From positions 57,795 through 108,492 of the forward strand of contig DCHC01000009.1 in the NCBI GenBank assembly GCA_002314755.1: a stretch of DNA of 50,698 nucleotides, in the 5' to 3' direction. Both the position numbers and the translations under genes were made by a program. Under the pieces are notes generated by a model. It saw nothing but the letters and a program-made list of their open reading frames with translations, was not told where the DNA came from and did no database searches. This document shows positions 7,876-16,587 of the stretch, in pieces (positions within the stretch are counted from its first letter, which is position 1; the number at the start of each line of letters is the position of its first letter). Origin of the DNA: Faecalibacterium sp. UBA1762. Lineage in GTDB: Bacteria > Bacillota > Clostridia > Oscillospirales > Ruminococcaceae.

Positions 7876-8928
7876 ATGGAAAATGAAAATCAGGAATTGC
7901 TGACGGAGCCGGTACCACCGGAACCAAAGCAGACTGGTGTAGAGCGGACGGCAGAGCAGCCAGAGAACGCGCAGAGCGGTATCGTGGAGCAGGAGTCTGC
8001 TGAGCAGCTTTCAGAGCAGTCTGTTATGCAGGATGAAGAAACGCAAAGCGAAGAGGCACAGCAGCCCGACGGCAAACCGAAAAAAAGAAAAAAAGAAAAA
8101 AAACGGCTATTTGTCCGTCGTTCCACAATGGAGTGGGTGTCTACGGTGTGCATCTGCGCACTGGTAATGTATATTGGTTACGCCTTGATGAGTGCAATGA
8201 AAAGCACCGGGACAAGCGGACTGCTTTCGGCGACCTTCGGCAAGCTGAATATGGATCTGCGTATGGTGTTTCTTGCAATGGCGGCTGCGTTAGCGGCTAC
8301 CGTCGGGCGCCGGGATTCCCGCTGGATGGTTATTCCGGTCGGGTTGGGTACCGCGTTATGTTGCTATGAAATATGGACCTCGGTCAGGGTAGTGGCTGTC
8401 ATTGCTTACGGTCTGATAACCAAGCAGCTGCTGATGGAGGATATTCTCATCAACATATCTACTTTAATGCCCTATCTGCTGGAGTTTTCCATTGTGCTGA
8501 TGTCCATTTTGGCAATGGTGTTCGGTATGGTTGCGTTGTTGTCCTGTTGTTGCCGTGTAGCAAGCGTCGTGTTCTGGGTGCTGTGGATACTCAGCTATGA
8601 CAGTGTTATACTGATTAACACGGCAGGAGCGATTTTGGATAATATGAACCGCATTGCGGTAGCAATTTATGCGATTCTGTTGACAGTTGCGGCGGTATTG
8701 CCTATGGTACGCGGCAAACGGGTGGTCAAAAGTGAGATATCTGCCCTGCAGGTAGAGGATGAGCTTGCCTACTGGTTGGAAAAGAACGGCAAAAAAGAGC
8801 TGCCCAGTACACCGGCCGAGGACGAAAAGGACCCGGAGGACGAGCTTTCTGTGCCGCCGTACGGCGAGCAGCCGACGGTGGAGGAGCCTACACAGGCAGA
8901 GCCGACAGGGGAAGACACAGAGGGTTAA
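7876..8928 (+). CDS. Multi-spanning membrane protein with acidic termini, unknown function
   Basis: A 350-residue protein that is not recognised. Residues about 1-70 are a Glu/Gln-rich, Pro-containing, probably disordered cytoplasmic region, followed by a lysine-rich stretch (KPKKRKKEKKR, about 72-82) that would fix the N-terminus inside. Six or seven membrane segments follow (about 93-115, 130-148, 150-180, 200-235, 238-255, 262-280). The last 60 residues are again very acidic (repeated E, D and P). ATG has AGAGGGA upstream and its own promoter. The gene stands alone between the importer and the GH106-like enzyme, from which it is separated by a 14-bp palindrome. Confidence 0.75.
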   Translation: MENENQELLTEPVPPEPKQTGVERTAEQPENAQSGIVEQESAEQLSEQSVMQDEETQSEEAQQPDGKPKKRKKEKKRLFVRRSTMEWVSTVCICALVMYIGYALMSAMKSTGTSGLLSATFGKLNMDLRMVFLAMAAALAATVGRRDSRWMVIPVGLGTALCCYEIWTSVRVVAVIAYGLITKQLLMEDILINISTLMPYLLEFSIVLMSILAMVFGMVALLSCCCRVASVVFWVLWILSYDSVILINTAGAILDNMNRIAVAIYAILLTVAAVLPMVRGKRVVKSEISALQVEDELAYWLEKNGKKELPSTPAEDEKDPEDELSVPPYGEQPTVEEPTQAEPTGEDTEG

Positions 8929-8945
8929 TGGCTTTAAGGTAGGAT

Positions 8946-9013
8946 ATTTTCCGATATACTGCGGTATATCGGAAAATGCAGATAAGGCGCAGGCTTTATC
9001 GGAATATGCTGAT
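8946..9013. promoter_or_regulatory. Palindrome plus direct repeat upstream of the GH106-like gene (putative operator)
   Basis: ATTTTCCGATATAC (8946-8959) and GTATATCGGAAAAT (8964-8977) form a perfect 14-bp inverted repeat around TGCG. The right arm plus following bases (TATCGGAAAATGCAGAT, 8967-8983) recur 30 bp later as TATCGGAATATGCTGAT (8997-9013), 15 of 17 identical. No T-run follows, so an operator with three half-sites or an attenuating hairpin is more likely than a terminator. Confidence 0.5.
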
Positions 9014-9040
9014 CAAATCAGGAGAAAGAGGTAAAAAAGG

Positions 9041-12000
9041 ATGCTTTACAAAAAAAATACGGCCCCGGAGCTGGACCGTGAGCTTTTCCGTAACCCTACA
9101 TCGGAGTACCGTGGTACCCCCTTCTGGGCTTGGAACTGCAAGCTGGAGAAGGATGAGTTGTTGTGGCAGATGGAGGTCTTGAAAAAGATGGGCTTTGGCG
9201 GCGGACATATGCATGTGCGCAGCGGCATGGCCACTCCCTATCTGAGTGATGAGTACATGGATCTGATCAAGGCTTGTGTAGAAAAAGCCAAGGATGAGAA
9301 GATGCTTGCCTGGCTGTACGATGAGGACCGGTGGCCCTCCGGCGCTGCGGGCGGTCTTGTCACCAAGGATCCACAGTACCGTGCCCGTTTTCTGCTATTT
9401 ACCCCCACGCCTTATGCAGATGATCAGACTGCAGCTAAGGTGGAAAGCTCCTCTGCGGCTGCAGGCCGGAACCAAAACGGTTTTCTGCTGGCAAGATACG
9501 ATATTCAGCTGGATGCTGATGGCTACCTGATCTCCGGTCGTAAGCTGGCCGAGGGCGAAGAGGCAAGGTACGAGTGCTGGTATGCTTACCAGGAGCAGCA
9601 GGCAGAGAGCGGCTGGTTTAACAACCAGACCTATGTTAATACGCTGGACAAAAAAGCGATGGATCGGTTTATCGAGATCACCTACGAAAGCTATAACCGT
9701 ACCATCGCAGAGGATTTCGGCGATACGGTTCCCTCTATTTTTACCGATGAGCCCCAGTTCACCCGCAAATCTACTCTGCAGTATGCGACAGATAAAAAGG
9801 ATGTCACACTACCCTGGACAGATGATCTGCCCGAGACATTTGCGGCTGCTTACGGTGAGGATTTGATGGCCGCCATCCCTGAGCTGATTTGGGACCGTGC
9901 AGACAAAAAGCCCTCTGTATTGCGATACCATTATCATGACCATATCTGCGAACGGTTTACCCAAGCCTTTGCCGATAACTGCGGCGCCTGGTGCCGTGAG
10001 CATAAGCTTGCCTTGACCGGTCATATGATGGAGGAACCCACCCTGCTCAGCCAGACCGCTGCATTGGGTGAGGCAATGCGCGCTTACCGCGGCTTTGACC
10101 TGCCCGGTATTGATATGCTGTGCGCCCGCAAGGAATACACTACCGCAAAGCAGACCCAATCTGCTGTGCATCAGTTTGGCTACGAGGGTATGCTTAGCGA
10201 GCTGTACGGTGTGACCAACTGGGATTTTGATTTCCGCGGTCATAAGCTGAACGGTGACTGGCAGGCTGCCTTGGGTGTTACAATCCGTGTTCCCCATCTG
10301 TCCTGGGTCTCCATGGCAGGTGAGGCAAAGCGCGATTACCCCGCTTCCATCAGCTATCAGTCACCCTGGTGGCAGCAATACAGCCGCGTAGAGGACCATT
10401 TTGCCCGTGTAAACACGGCCATGACCCGCGGCAAGCCGGTGGTAAAGGTCGGCGTGATCCACCCGGTGGAAAGCTACTGGTTGCATTGGGGACCTGCAGA
10501 GCAGACCGCTCTGGTACGGGATGAGCTGGATCAGAACTTCCAGAATATGACCGAGTGGCTGCTATTCGGCGGTATTGATTTTGACTTTATCAGTGAGAGC
10601 CTTTTGCCCAGCCAGTGCGCTGTAGGTACTGCTCCGCTGCAGGTGGGCAAGATGGCATACGATGTCATTATTGTCCCCGGCTGCGAGACCCTGCGTTCCA
10701 CCACCTTAGAGCGCCTGGAGGCTTTTGCTGCCGCAGGCGGCAAGTTAGTGTTTGCGGGCGCTGTTCCCACTTTGGAGAATGCCGTCGCAAGCGACCGCGC
10801 TGCCGCTTTGGCTGCAAAGTGTCTGCATGTGCCGCTTAGCCGGGGTGCTTTGTTAGAGGCTACTGAGAGCGCCCGTGTCGTCGATGTGCGCAACCAGACC
10901 GGCTCCCATACCGAAAACCTGCTGTATCAGCTGCGTCAGGACGGCGAAGCCCGGTGGCTGTTCCTTGCCCCCGGTGTAGAGCCTTACAATGTGGATGTTT
11001 CCCGTTTCCAGGATTTGCGCATCCGGCTGGAGGGCGTCTGGAAGGTGGAGGTCTACAACACCCTGACCGGTGAGATCGAAGGCATCGAGCAGGCGATCAA
11101 GGGCAACCGCACTGAGGTACGCTGCCGTATGTACGATTACGACAGTCTGCTGCTGCATCTGGTTCCGGTTACCGCAGATGTCCCTGCTGTAGCCTGTAGC
11201 AGCTGTGCCGGTGAGGGTAAGGAAAAGAAGCTGCCCGTCACCATGAACTATACCTTAAGCGAGCCGAATGCTCTTCTGCTGGATCAGGCCGAGTGGGCGC
11301 TGGATGACGGCGAATGGAATGAATGCGAAGAGATTCTGCGGCTGGATAATACCTGCCGTGAAGCATTGAACTGGCCCACCCGTAAAGAAGCATTTGCCCA
11401 GCCTTGGGTTGTGCCGGATGAGCCGCTGACCCATACCGTACACCTGCGCTGGAAATTCTGCACTGAAACCGTACTGACAGATGCTCAGTTGGCCATTGAG
11501 GATGCAGAACGGGTTACCCTGCGGTGTAACGGTAAGCCGGTTATGAATACGGTCACCGGATGGTATACCGACAAATCCGTCAAGACAGTGGCATTGCCTA
11601 CCCTGCCCGTGGGTGAAAATGTGATCGAAGCGGATATTCCCTTCGGCAAGCGGGCAAATCTGGAGTGGGTGTATTTGATTGGCAGCTTCGGTGTCAAGGT
11701 GAGCGGACACGATGTCCTTGTGACTGCTCTGCCGGACAAGCTGGCCTTCGGTGATATCACCCGTCAGGGATTGCCCTTCTTTGGCGGTAATGTTACCTAC
11801 CACATCCCGGTGCATACCGAGGGCGGTGAGCTAAGCCTGCGCAGCGCACAGTACCGTGGTGTATTGCAAACAGCCGCTTTGGACGGCGGCGAAGAGATCG
11901 GTGTGATCTATCCACCCTATACTGTCAGCTTAGGCAAGCCTGCCGCCGGTGACCACACAGTTGATTTGACCCTGTACGGACACCGTCGCAACAGCTTCGG

Positions 12001-12139
12001 ACCGGTGCACAAGACCGACTTGAACAATTTGTGGATCGGACCGGATGCCTGGCGTACCGTGGGCGAGGGATGGAACTACGGTTATGTTCTGTGCGAGGAG
12101 GGTATACTCTCCCTGCCGGTACTGACCGAGAAACAGTAA
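9041..12139 (+). CDS. Large GH106-like glycoside hydrolase (alpha-L-rhamnosidase-related)
   Basis: A 1032-residue protein without signal peptide, so probably cytoplasmic. The N-terminus carries the hallmark of the GH106/PF17132 group: PFWAWN (27-32), a mobile helix then GFGGGHMH (51-58) and WLYDEDRWPSG (91-101). The segment IFTDEPQF (233-240) fits the acidic pair of the (beta/alpha)8 catalytic domain. The middle has a beta-galactosidase-like trimeric fold region (VIIVPGCETLR, GGKLVFAGAVP) and the C-terminus is beta-rich with a galactose-binding-like part. Known GH106 enzymes remove alpha-L-rhamnose from pectic side chains; many relatives of this size are untested, so exact sugar is open. GAAAGAGG precedes the ATG. 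It sits downstream of an operator-like repeat and ends in a long rod terminator. Confidence 0.75.
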   Translation: MLYKKNTAPELDRELFRNPTSEYRGTPFWAWNCKLEKDELLWQMEVLKKMGFGGGHMHVRSGMATPYLSDEYMDLIKACVEKAKDEKMLAWLYDEDRWPSGAAGGLVTKDPQYRARFLLFTPTPYADDQTAAKVESSSAAAGRNQNGFLLARYDIQLDADGYLISGRKLAEGEEARYECWYAYQEQQAESGWFNNQTYVNTLDKKAMDRFIEITYESYNRTIAEDFGDTVPSIFTDEPQFTRKSTLQYATDKKDVTLPWTDDLPETFAAAYGEDLMAAIPELIWDRADKKPSVLRYHYHDHICERFTQAFADNCGAWCREHKLALTGHMMEEPTLLSQTAALGEAMRAYRGFDLPGIDMLCARKEYTTAKQTQSAVHQFGYEGMLSELYGVTNWDFDFRGHKLNGDWQAALGVTIRVPHLSWVSMAGEAKRDYPASISYQSPWWQQYSRVEDHFARVNTAMTRGKPVVKVGVIHPVESYWLHWGPAEQTALVRDELDQNFQNMTEWLLFGGIDFDFISESLLPSQCAVGTAPLQVGKMAYDVIIVPGCETLRSTTLERLEAFAAAGGKLVFAGAVPTLENAVASDRAAALAAKCLHVPLSRGALLEATESARVVDVRNQTGSHTENLLYQLRQDGEARWLFLAPGVEPYNVDVSRFQDLRIRLEGVWKVEVYNTLTGEIEGIEQAIKGNRTEVRCRMYDYDSLLLHLVPVTADVPAVACSSCAGEGKEKKLPVTMNYTLSEPNALLLDQAEWALDDGEWNECEEILRLDNTCREALNWPTRKEAFAQPWVVPDEPLTHTVHLRWKFCTETVLTDAQLAIEDAERVTLRCNGKPVMNTVTGWYTDKSVKTVALPTLPVGENVIEADIPFGKRANLEWVYLIGSFGVKVSGHDVLVTALPDKLAFGDITRQGLPFFGGNVTYHIPVHTEGGELSLRSAQYRGVLQTAALDGGEEIGVIYPPYTVSLGKPAAGDHTVDLTLYGHRRNSFGPVHKTDLNNLWIGPDAWRTVGEGWNYGYVLCEEGILSLPVLTEKQ

Positions 12140-12152
12140 CAGCAACCGGATT

Positions 12153-12231
12153 GCCCTGCGGTTTCGGTGCGGCGGAGGAAAAACGGTAAAAGGCCGGTTT
12201 TCGTCTGCGCCGAAAAGCCGCAGGGCTTTTT
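12153..12231 (+). terminator. Long rod-shaped terminator of the GH106-like gene
   Basis: GCCCTGCGG (12153-12161) pairs with CCGCAGGGC (12218-12226), followed by five Ts. TTTCGG (12162-12167) continues the rod with CCGAAA (12210-12215), and GCGGAGGAAAA with TTTTCGTCTGC extends it further, so the whole 79 nt is one imperfect rod. Confidence 0.8.
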
Positions 12232-12266
12232 GTGTACGGTATTTGATATACGAGGAGAATAAAGCA

Positions 12267-13859
12267 ATGGAAAAAGTTTATTCCACCTTTGTAACTATGT
12301 CAGACGGTACCCAGTTGTGGACAGGTATCAATCTGCCGGGTCCGGGGCGGTATCCGGTTATTCTGATGCGCAACCCCTATGTGACAGATGACCCGGAGGC
12401 CTCGCTCAAAGGAATACAGGAGCTGGCCGAGCCGTTTACAGAAAACGGATTTGGCATCATTATGCAGCATTGCCGGGGCCGCGGCTGCAGTGAGGGAGAG
12501 TTTATCCCGTTTCATCATGAGCGACAGGACGGTCTGGTCACCCTCGCCTGGATCGAGCAGCAGCCCTGGTTTGACGGCAGTATTTATCTGTTTGGCGGCA
12601 GTTATCTGTGCTATGTACACCTTGCCATGATGGACAGTCTGCCTTTCAGTGTAAAGGGTGCTTTCTTAAGCGTAATGTGTACCGATATCTCCAAAGCTTT
12701 TTTCAAGAACGGTATCTTCAAGTCGGATTTGGGCGCAACCTGGTACCTGAATATGTATCACCAGTGGGATCTGCTGCAGGGCGGAGATTTTTCTGCGTAT
12801 TATAAAACGGAATGGCCCAAACAACCCATGTCTGATTATATGCAGCGGTGCTATGGGTATGATGTTCCTCCGTTTCAGCAGATGTGGCAAGGGCGAAATG
12901 ACCCGGCGGGAGACCCGGACGGTTTTTCCACGGCGATGCACGCCGCGGAAAAATGCAGAATACCGGTACTGCTTTTGGATGGCTACGGGGAGATGTTTTA
13001 TGACGGAATACCTCAGATGTGGCGTCAGTTACCGGAAGAGACACGGAAAAAATCGGCATTTTTCATCGGCCCGTGGAGCCATGGCTGCAGTGTAGCGGAG
13101 GATTGGCACTATCCCTTTGTAAACGGCAATCCGCCCCCCAAGCTGGAGATAGAATGGTTCTTGCATCTGCGGGATGGCACGCCACTGACCAATGTGACGG
13201 AGGGGGCAGTCAACTACTACTGCACGGGAGAAGACTGTTGGCAGGCAGAACCGGATTTTCCTGCCGGAGAAGCTGAAAAAGAATATTACCTGACGCCGGA
13301 GGGCGGTTTGCAGGTAACGCCTGTAAAAGCGGCAACGGTCTGTTACCGCTACGACCCGAAGGATCCTGTTTGGCTGCCGGGTGGCGTCAACACGTTTGTG
13401 ACTCCGCCGGCTGGTCATGCGGATCAACCGGAACCGGATTTCCGGCAGGATTTCAAAAGCTTTGTCAGTTCGGTGCTGGAGCAACCGGTCTGCCTGTCCG
13501 GTTGCCCGACGGTACAGCTTGCGGTCAGTACAGACTGTGAGATCACTATGTTTATAGCGCGGCTATCCTGTGTGCAGCAAAACGGCATAGCGACCCTGAT
13601 TCAGGACTGCCCCATGCTGACGCAGGAAAAGGCGCCCGGAGAGAAATCTGTTTTGCTGTTGAAGATGAATCCGGTTTACTGGCAGTTCAGAAAGGGAGAG
13701 CGGATCCGGCTGGATATAACCTCCTCAGACAGTCATTCCTATGCGGTACACCCCAATCTTGCGGGGAATTGGTTTACCCAAACCAAAACGAGGGTGGCAA
13801 ACAATACGCTGTATTTGCAGGATAGCAGATTGGTTCTCCCGGTGAGAGAAAGCCGATAA
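12267..13859 (+). CDS. CocE/NonD family alpha/beta hydrolase (X-Pro dipeptidyl-peptidase S15-like)
   Basis: A 530-residue alpha/beta hydrolase followed by a jelly-roll domain, the layout of cocaine esterase, glutaryl-7-ACA acylases and X-Pro dipeptidyl-peptidases. Catalytic residues are readable: nucleophile Ser112 in FGGSY (109-113), Asp246 in MFYDG, and His272 in IGPWSH. RNPY (35-38) and the CRGRGCSEG stretch (69-77) match the oxyanion and lid region of the family. Residues from about 385 on form the beta-sandwich domain (PVCLSGCPTVQLAVS, then FRKGERIRLDITSSD). It is cytoplasmic as no signal peptide is present. ATG at 12267 is chosen because GAGGAGAA lies 7 nt upstream. Substrate may be an acyl ester or a peptide; context with glycosidases favours de-esterification but is not proof. 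Confidence 0.85.
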   Translation: MEKVYSTFVTMSDGTQLWTGINLPGPGRYPVILMRNPYVTDDPEASLKGIQELAEPFTENGFGIIMQHCRGRGCSEGEFIPFHHERQDGLVTLAWIEQQPWFDGSIYLFGGSYLCYVHLAMMDSLPFSVKGAFLSVMCTDISKAFFKNGIFKSDLGATWYLNMYHQWDLLQGGDFSAYYKTEWPKQPMSDYMQRCYGYDVPPFQQMWQGRNDPAGDPDGFSTAMHAAEKCRIPVLLLDGYGEMFYDGIPQMWRQLPEETRKKSAFFIGPWSHGCSVAEDWHYPFVNGNPPPKLEIEWFLHLRDGTPLTNVTEGAVNYYCTGEDCWQAEPDFPAGEAEKEYYLTPEGGLQVTPVKAATVCYRYDPKDPVWLPGGVNTFVTPPAGHADQPEPDFRQDFKSFVSSVLEQPVCLSGCPTVQLAVSTDCEITMFIARLSCVQQNGIATLIQDCPMLTQEKAPGEKSVLLLKMNPVYWQFRKGERIRLDITSSDSHSYAVHPNLAGNWFTQTKTRVANNTLYLQDSRLVLPVRESR

Positions 13860-13874
13860 AAACAAAATCCAGTT

Positions 13875-13910
13875 AGGAAGCCCGGAGGAAAAACGGGTTT
13901 CCTCTTTTTT
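13875..13910 (+). terminator. Terminator of the CocE-like gene
   Basis: AGGAAGCCCG (13875-13884) and CGGGTTTCCT (13894-13903) pair with one G-U wobble and are followed by six Ts. Confidence 0.85.
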
Positions 13911-13943
13911 GTACAGAAAATTAAACAGAAGAGGGAATATTGC

Positions 13944-13972
13944 TTGACAAGAAAGGTTTTTCGCTTTACAAT
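13944..13972 (+). promoter_or_regulatory. Sigma-A promoter of rny
   Basis: TTGACA at 13944-13949, 17-bp spacer, TACAAT at 13967-13972. Expected transcription start near 13979. Confidence 0.8.
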
Positions 13973-13978
13973 AATATA

Positions 13979-14038
13979 TATTATGTCTAACTGTAAGTGG
14001 CGAAAATGACTGTGCTCATCTCTGTAAAAGACATAATA
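13979..14038 (+). promoter_or_regulatory. 5'-end stem-loop of the rny leader
   Basis: TATTATGTCT (13979-13988) and AGACATAATA (14029-14038) are a perfect 10-bp inverted repeat enclosing 40 nt. The first arm begins at the predicted transcript start, so the RNase Y mRNA would open with this stem. It could protect the transcript or allow feedback by RNase Y; this is inference. Confidence 0.5.
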
Positions 14039-14086
14039 CAACAGGCTTTTGCATTTAATTATTACGAACAAAAGGAGAACCCTACT

Positions 14087-15634
14087 ATGCTGCCGTATAT
14101 CCTAACCGCGCTGGCAGCAGCTGTTGTGGGTGTCGGAATTGGTTTTTATATCGGCTATACCAACCGAAAAAAGGTGGCTGAGCAGAAAATCGGCTCTGCA
14201 GAAGCAGAGGCAATGAAAATCATCAACGACGCAATCAAGACTGCTGAACAAAAGCGCAAAGAGTCCGCAGTGGAAGCGAAGGACGAGATGTTCCGGATGC
14301 GTAATGAGGCTGACCGGGAGATTAAAGAACGCCGGGCAGAGCTGACCCGTCAGGAACGCAGATTAGACCAAAAGGAAGAAAACCTGGACCGTAAGACTGC
14401 TGCCCTGGAAAAGGGCGAGGAGCAGTTGAAAAAACGTACGGAGCAGGCAGAGGAAAAACTTGCTCAGGCAGAGCGAATTCATGCGGAGCAATCCACCAAA
14501 TTGGAGGAGATTGCCGGGCTGAGCCGTGAGGAAGCCAAGGACATGCTGCTAACCCGTCTGGACGGAGAGTTGACCCACGAAAAGGCTGTGCGCATCTCTG
14601 CTTATGAAGTGCAGACCCGTGAAGAGGCAGACAACCTTGCTCGCGAGATGATCAGCCAGGCACTTGCACGGTGCGCGGCTGACCATACAGGTGAGGCTAC
14701 GGTCTCGGTGGTGCCGCTGCCCAGTGATGAGATGAAGGGCAGAATTATCGGCCGTGAGGGCCGGAATATCCGCGCCCTGGAAACCGCGACCGGTGTTGAC
14801 CTGATTATCGACGATACGCCGGAGGCAATTACCCTTTCCTGCTTTGATTTGTACCGTCGGGAGGTTGCCCGTCAGACGCTGGAAAAACTGATCAGCGATG
14901 GACGCATTCATCCCGCCCGCATTGAGGAAACAGTGGAAAAATGCCGTCGCGAGCTGGATGTTTCCATGAAGCGCGAGGGCGAGCGTGTGGTGATGGAGCT
15001 GGGTGTACATGGTATCCACCCGGATTTGATTCGTCTGCTGGGTCGTCTCCGTTATCGCACCAGCTACGGTCAGAATGTATTGGAGCACTCCATAGAGGTT
15101 GCGTATCTTTCCGGCATTTTGGCAACAGAGCTGGGCGTCAATGTCAGTCAGGCGCGTCGCGCAGGTCTGCTGCACGATATCGGCAAGAGTATCGACCGTG
15201 ATATGGAAGGTACCCATGTTTCTATCGGTGTGGATCTTTGCCGCAGGTACAAAGAGAATCCCGCAATTATCCACGCGGTGGAGGCACATCATAATGATGT
15301 GGAGCCTGACACCGCATTGGACTTTATTGTTATGGCAGCCGATGCAATCAGCGCCAGCCGTCCCGGTGCCCGTCGGGAGAATCTGGAGAACTACATCAAA
15401 CGCTTGGAGCGTTTGGAAGAGATCTCCTCTTCCTTCCCTGGCGTGGAGACCTCTTTTGCCATTCAGGCAGGTCGGGAGGTTCGTATCTTGGTCAAGCCAG
15501 AGATGATTTCAGACGACCAGTTGGTACTGCTTGCGAGGGATATTGTGCTTAAAATTGAGGCCGAACTGGATTATCCCGGTCAGATCAAGGTCAATGTTAT
15601 TAGGGAAAATCGTGCCACAGATTTTGCAAAATAA
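14087..15634 (+). CDS. rny: Ribonuclease Y
   Basis: Membrane-anchored endoribonuclease that starts mRNA decay in Bacillota. The 515-residue protein matches the family length. Order of parts: N-terminal membrane anchor (about 3-24), long coiled coil (about 30-195, rich in E, K, Q and A), KH RNA-binding domain (GRIIGREGRNIR, 218-229), and HD hydrolase domain (His334 in LEHSIEVAYLSG; LLHDIGKSID with His363-Asp364; VEAHHND further on). ATG at 14087 is chosen because AAAGGAG lies just upstream and the protein then begins with the membrane anchor; the frame extends upstream through the leader but without support. It is followed by ymdB, a common pairing, behind a weak hairpin. Confidence 0.97.
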   Translation: MLPYILTALAAAVVGVGIGFYIGYTNRKKVAEQKIGSAEAEAMKIINDAIKTAEQKRKESAVEAKDEMFRMRNEADREIKERRAELTRQERRLDQKEENLDRKTAALEKGEEQLKKRTEQAEEKLAQAERIHAEQSTKLEEIAGLSREEAKDMLLTRLDGELTHEKAVRISAYEVQTREEADNLAREMISQALARCAADHTGEATVSVVPLPSDEMKGRIIGREGRNIRALETATGVDLIIDDTPEAITLSCFDLYRREVARQTLEKLISDGRIHPARIEETVEKCRRELDVSMKREGERVVMELGVHGIHPDLIRLLGRLRYRTSYGQNVLEHSIEVAYLSGILATELGVNVSQARRAGLLHDIGKSIDRDMEGTHVSIGVDLCRRYKENPAIIHAVEAHHNDVEPDTALDFIVMAADAISASRPGARRENLENYIKRLERLEEISSSFPGVETSFAIQAGREVRILVKPEMISDDQLVLLARDIVLKIEAELDYPGQIKVNVIRENRATDFAK

Positions 15635-15641
15635 GCATAAC

Positions 15642-15674
15642 GGGGCTGCTGCAGTCGATGCGGCGGCCCCTTTT
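15642..15674 (+). terminator. Hairpin between rny and ymdB
   Basis: GGGGCTGCTGC (15642-15652) pairs with GCGGCGGCCCC (15660-15670) with two wobble pairs, then TTTT. The short T-run suggests partial read-through into ymdB. Confidence 0.7.
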
Positions 15675-15752
15675 GCATTGGTTGAGGCATGCTGCATAAA
15701 ATATGGATGCTATCAGATGTGACAGACCTGCGGGTTAAGAAGAGAGGGTACC

Positions 15753-16529
15753 ATGAAGGTTCTTTGTATCGGTGATGTAGTGGGGGACGCAGGCGTGGAA
15801 TGCTTGCGCCGCTTGGTTCCCGGTTTACGCCGTACTCTGGGGGCGAATGCCGTTATTGTCAATGGGGAAAATGCCGACCGCAGCGGGACAGGCATATCAC
15901 AAAAGCTGGCGGATGAGCTGTTGCAGGGCGGATTTGCGGATGTGATTACAACCGGCAACCATTGCTTTCGCCGTGCGGGAACAGAGCTTTTTACCGATAA
16001 TGAACGTGTACTTTGCCCGGGAAATCATCCGGCGGTAAATCCGGGATGTGGGGTGTGTCGGCTGGACCTGGGGCGTTATACGCTGGAGGTATACAACCTG
16101 CAGGGAACAGCTTTTTCCGAACCGCTGCAAAACCCGTTTTTACAGCTGGAGCAATATATAAAGCAAGCAACCAGCAAATTTCGTATTTTGGATTTTCACG
16201 CAGAGGCAACTGCGGAAAAAAAGGCGATTGCTTTTTATGCTGACGGAAAACTGTCGGCGGTGTTCGGTACACATACCCATGTGCAAACAGCGGATGAACA
16301 GATTTTGCCCGGCGGAACAGGATATATTACCGATGCAGGGATGACTGGCCCTACCCTGTCTGTGTTGGGCGTGGTACCGGAGCTTGCCGTACAGCGGCAG
16401 ATGTGGCATATTCCCACCCATTTTGATGTAGCTGACGGACAGTCCGCACTGGAGGGTGTGTTGTTTACATTGGAGGATGCAACCGGCAAATGTGTTGAGG
16501 TGAAGCGTATCTGTCAGCCGGTTTCATGA
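15753..16529 (+). CDS. ymdB: YmdB-family metallophosphoesterase (TIGR00282)
   Basis: A 258-residue binuclear-metal phosphodiesterase; the Bacillus homologue hydrolyses 2',3'-cyclic nucleotides and affects biofilm and motility decisions. Metal-binding elements are in place: GDVVGDAG (7-14), VNGENAD (about 36-42), TGNHCFRR (about 66-73), DFHAEATAEK (about 148-157) and FGTHTHVQTAD (about 172-182). In most homologues the third motif is GNHTWD, so the Cys-Phe here is a small deviation. Adjacent to rny as in many Bacillota, consistent with a shared role in RNA turnover. AGAGAGGG precedes the ATG. Confidence 0.93.
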   Translation: MKVLCIGDVVGDAGVECLRRLVPGLRRTLGANAVIVNGENADRSGTGISQKLADELLQGGFADVITTGNHCFRRAGTELFTDNERVLCPGNHPAVNPGCGVCRLDLGRYTLEVYNLQGTAFSEPLQNPFLQLEQYIKQATSKFRILDFHAEATAEKKAIAFYADGKLSAVFGTHTHVQTADEQILPGGTGYITDAGMTGPTLSVLGVVPELAVQRQMWHIPTHFDVADGQSALEGVLFTLEDATGKCVEVKRICQPVS

Positions 16530-16587
16530 CAAAGCGCCGACCCGGAAGATCAGTTTATTGATATCCCAGAGAGGAATACCGATTTCT

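Noticed and set aside
13997..14086. Upstream extension of the rny frame by 30 codons
   Set aside because: It would put an unrelated peptide before the membrane anchor and overlaps the leader stem; the ATG at 14087 has a strong ribosome binding site.
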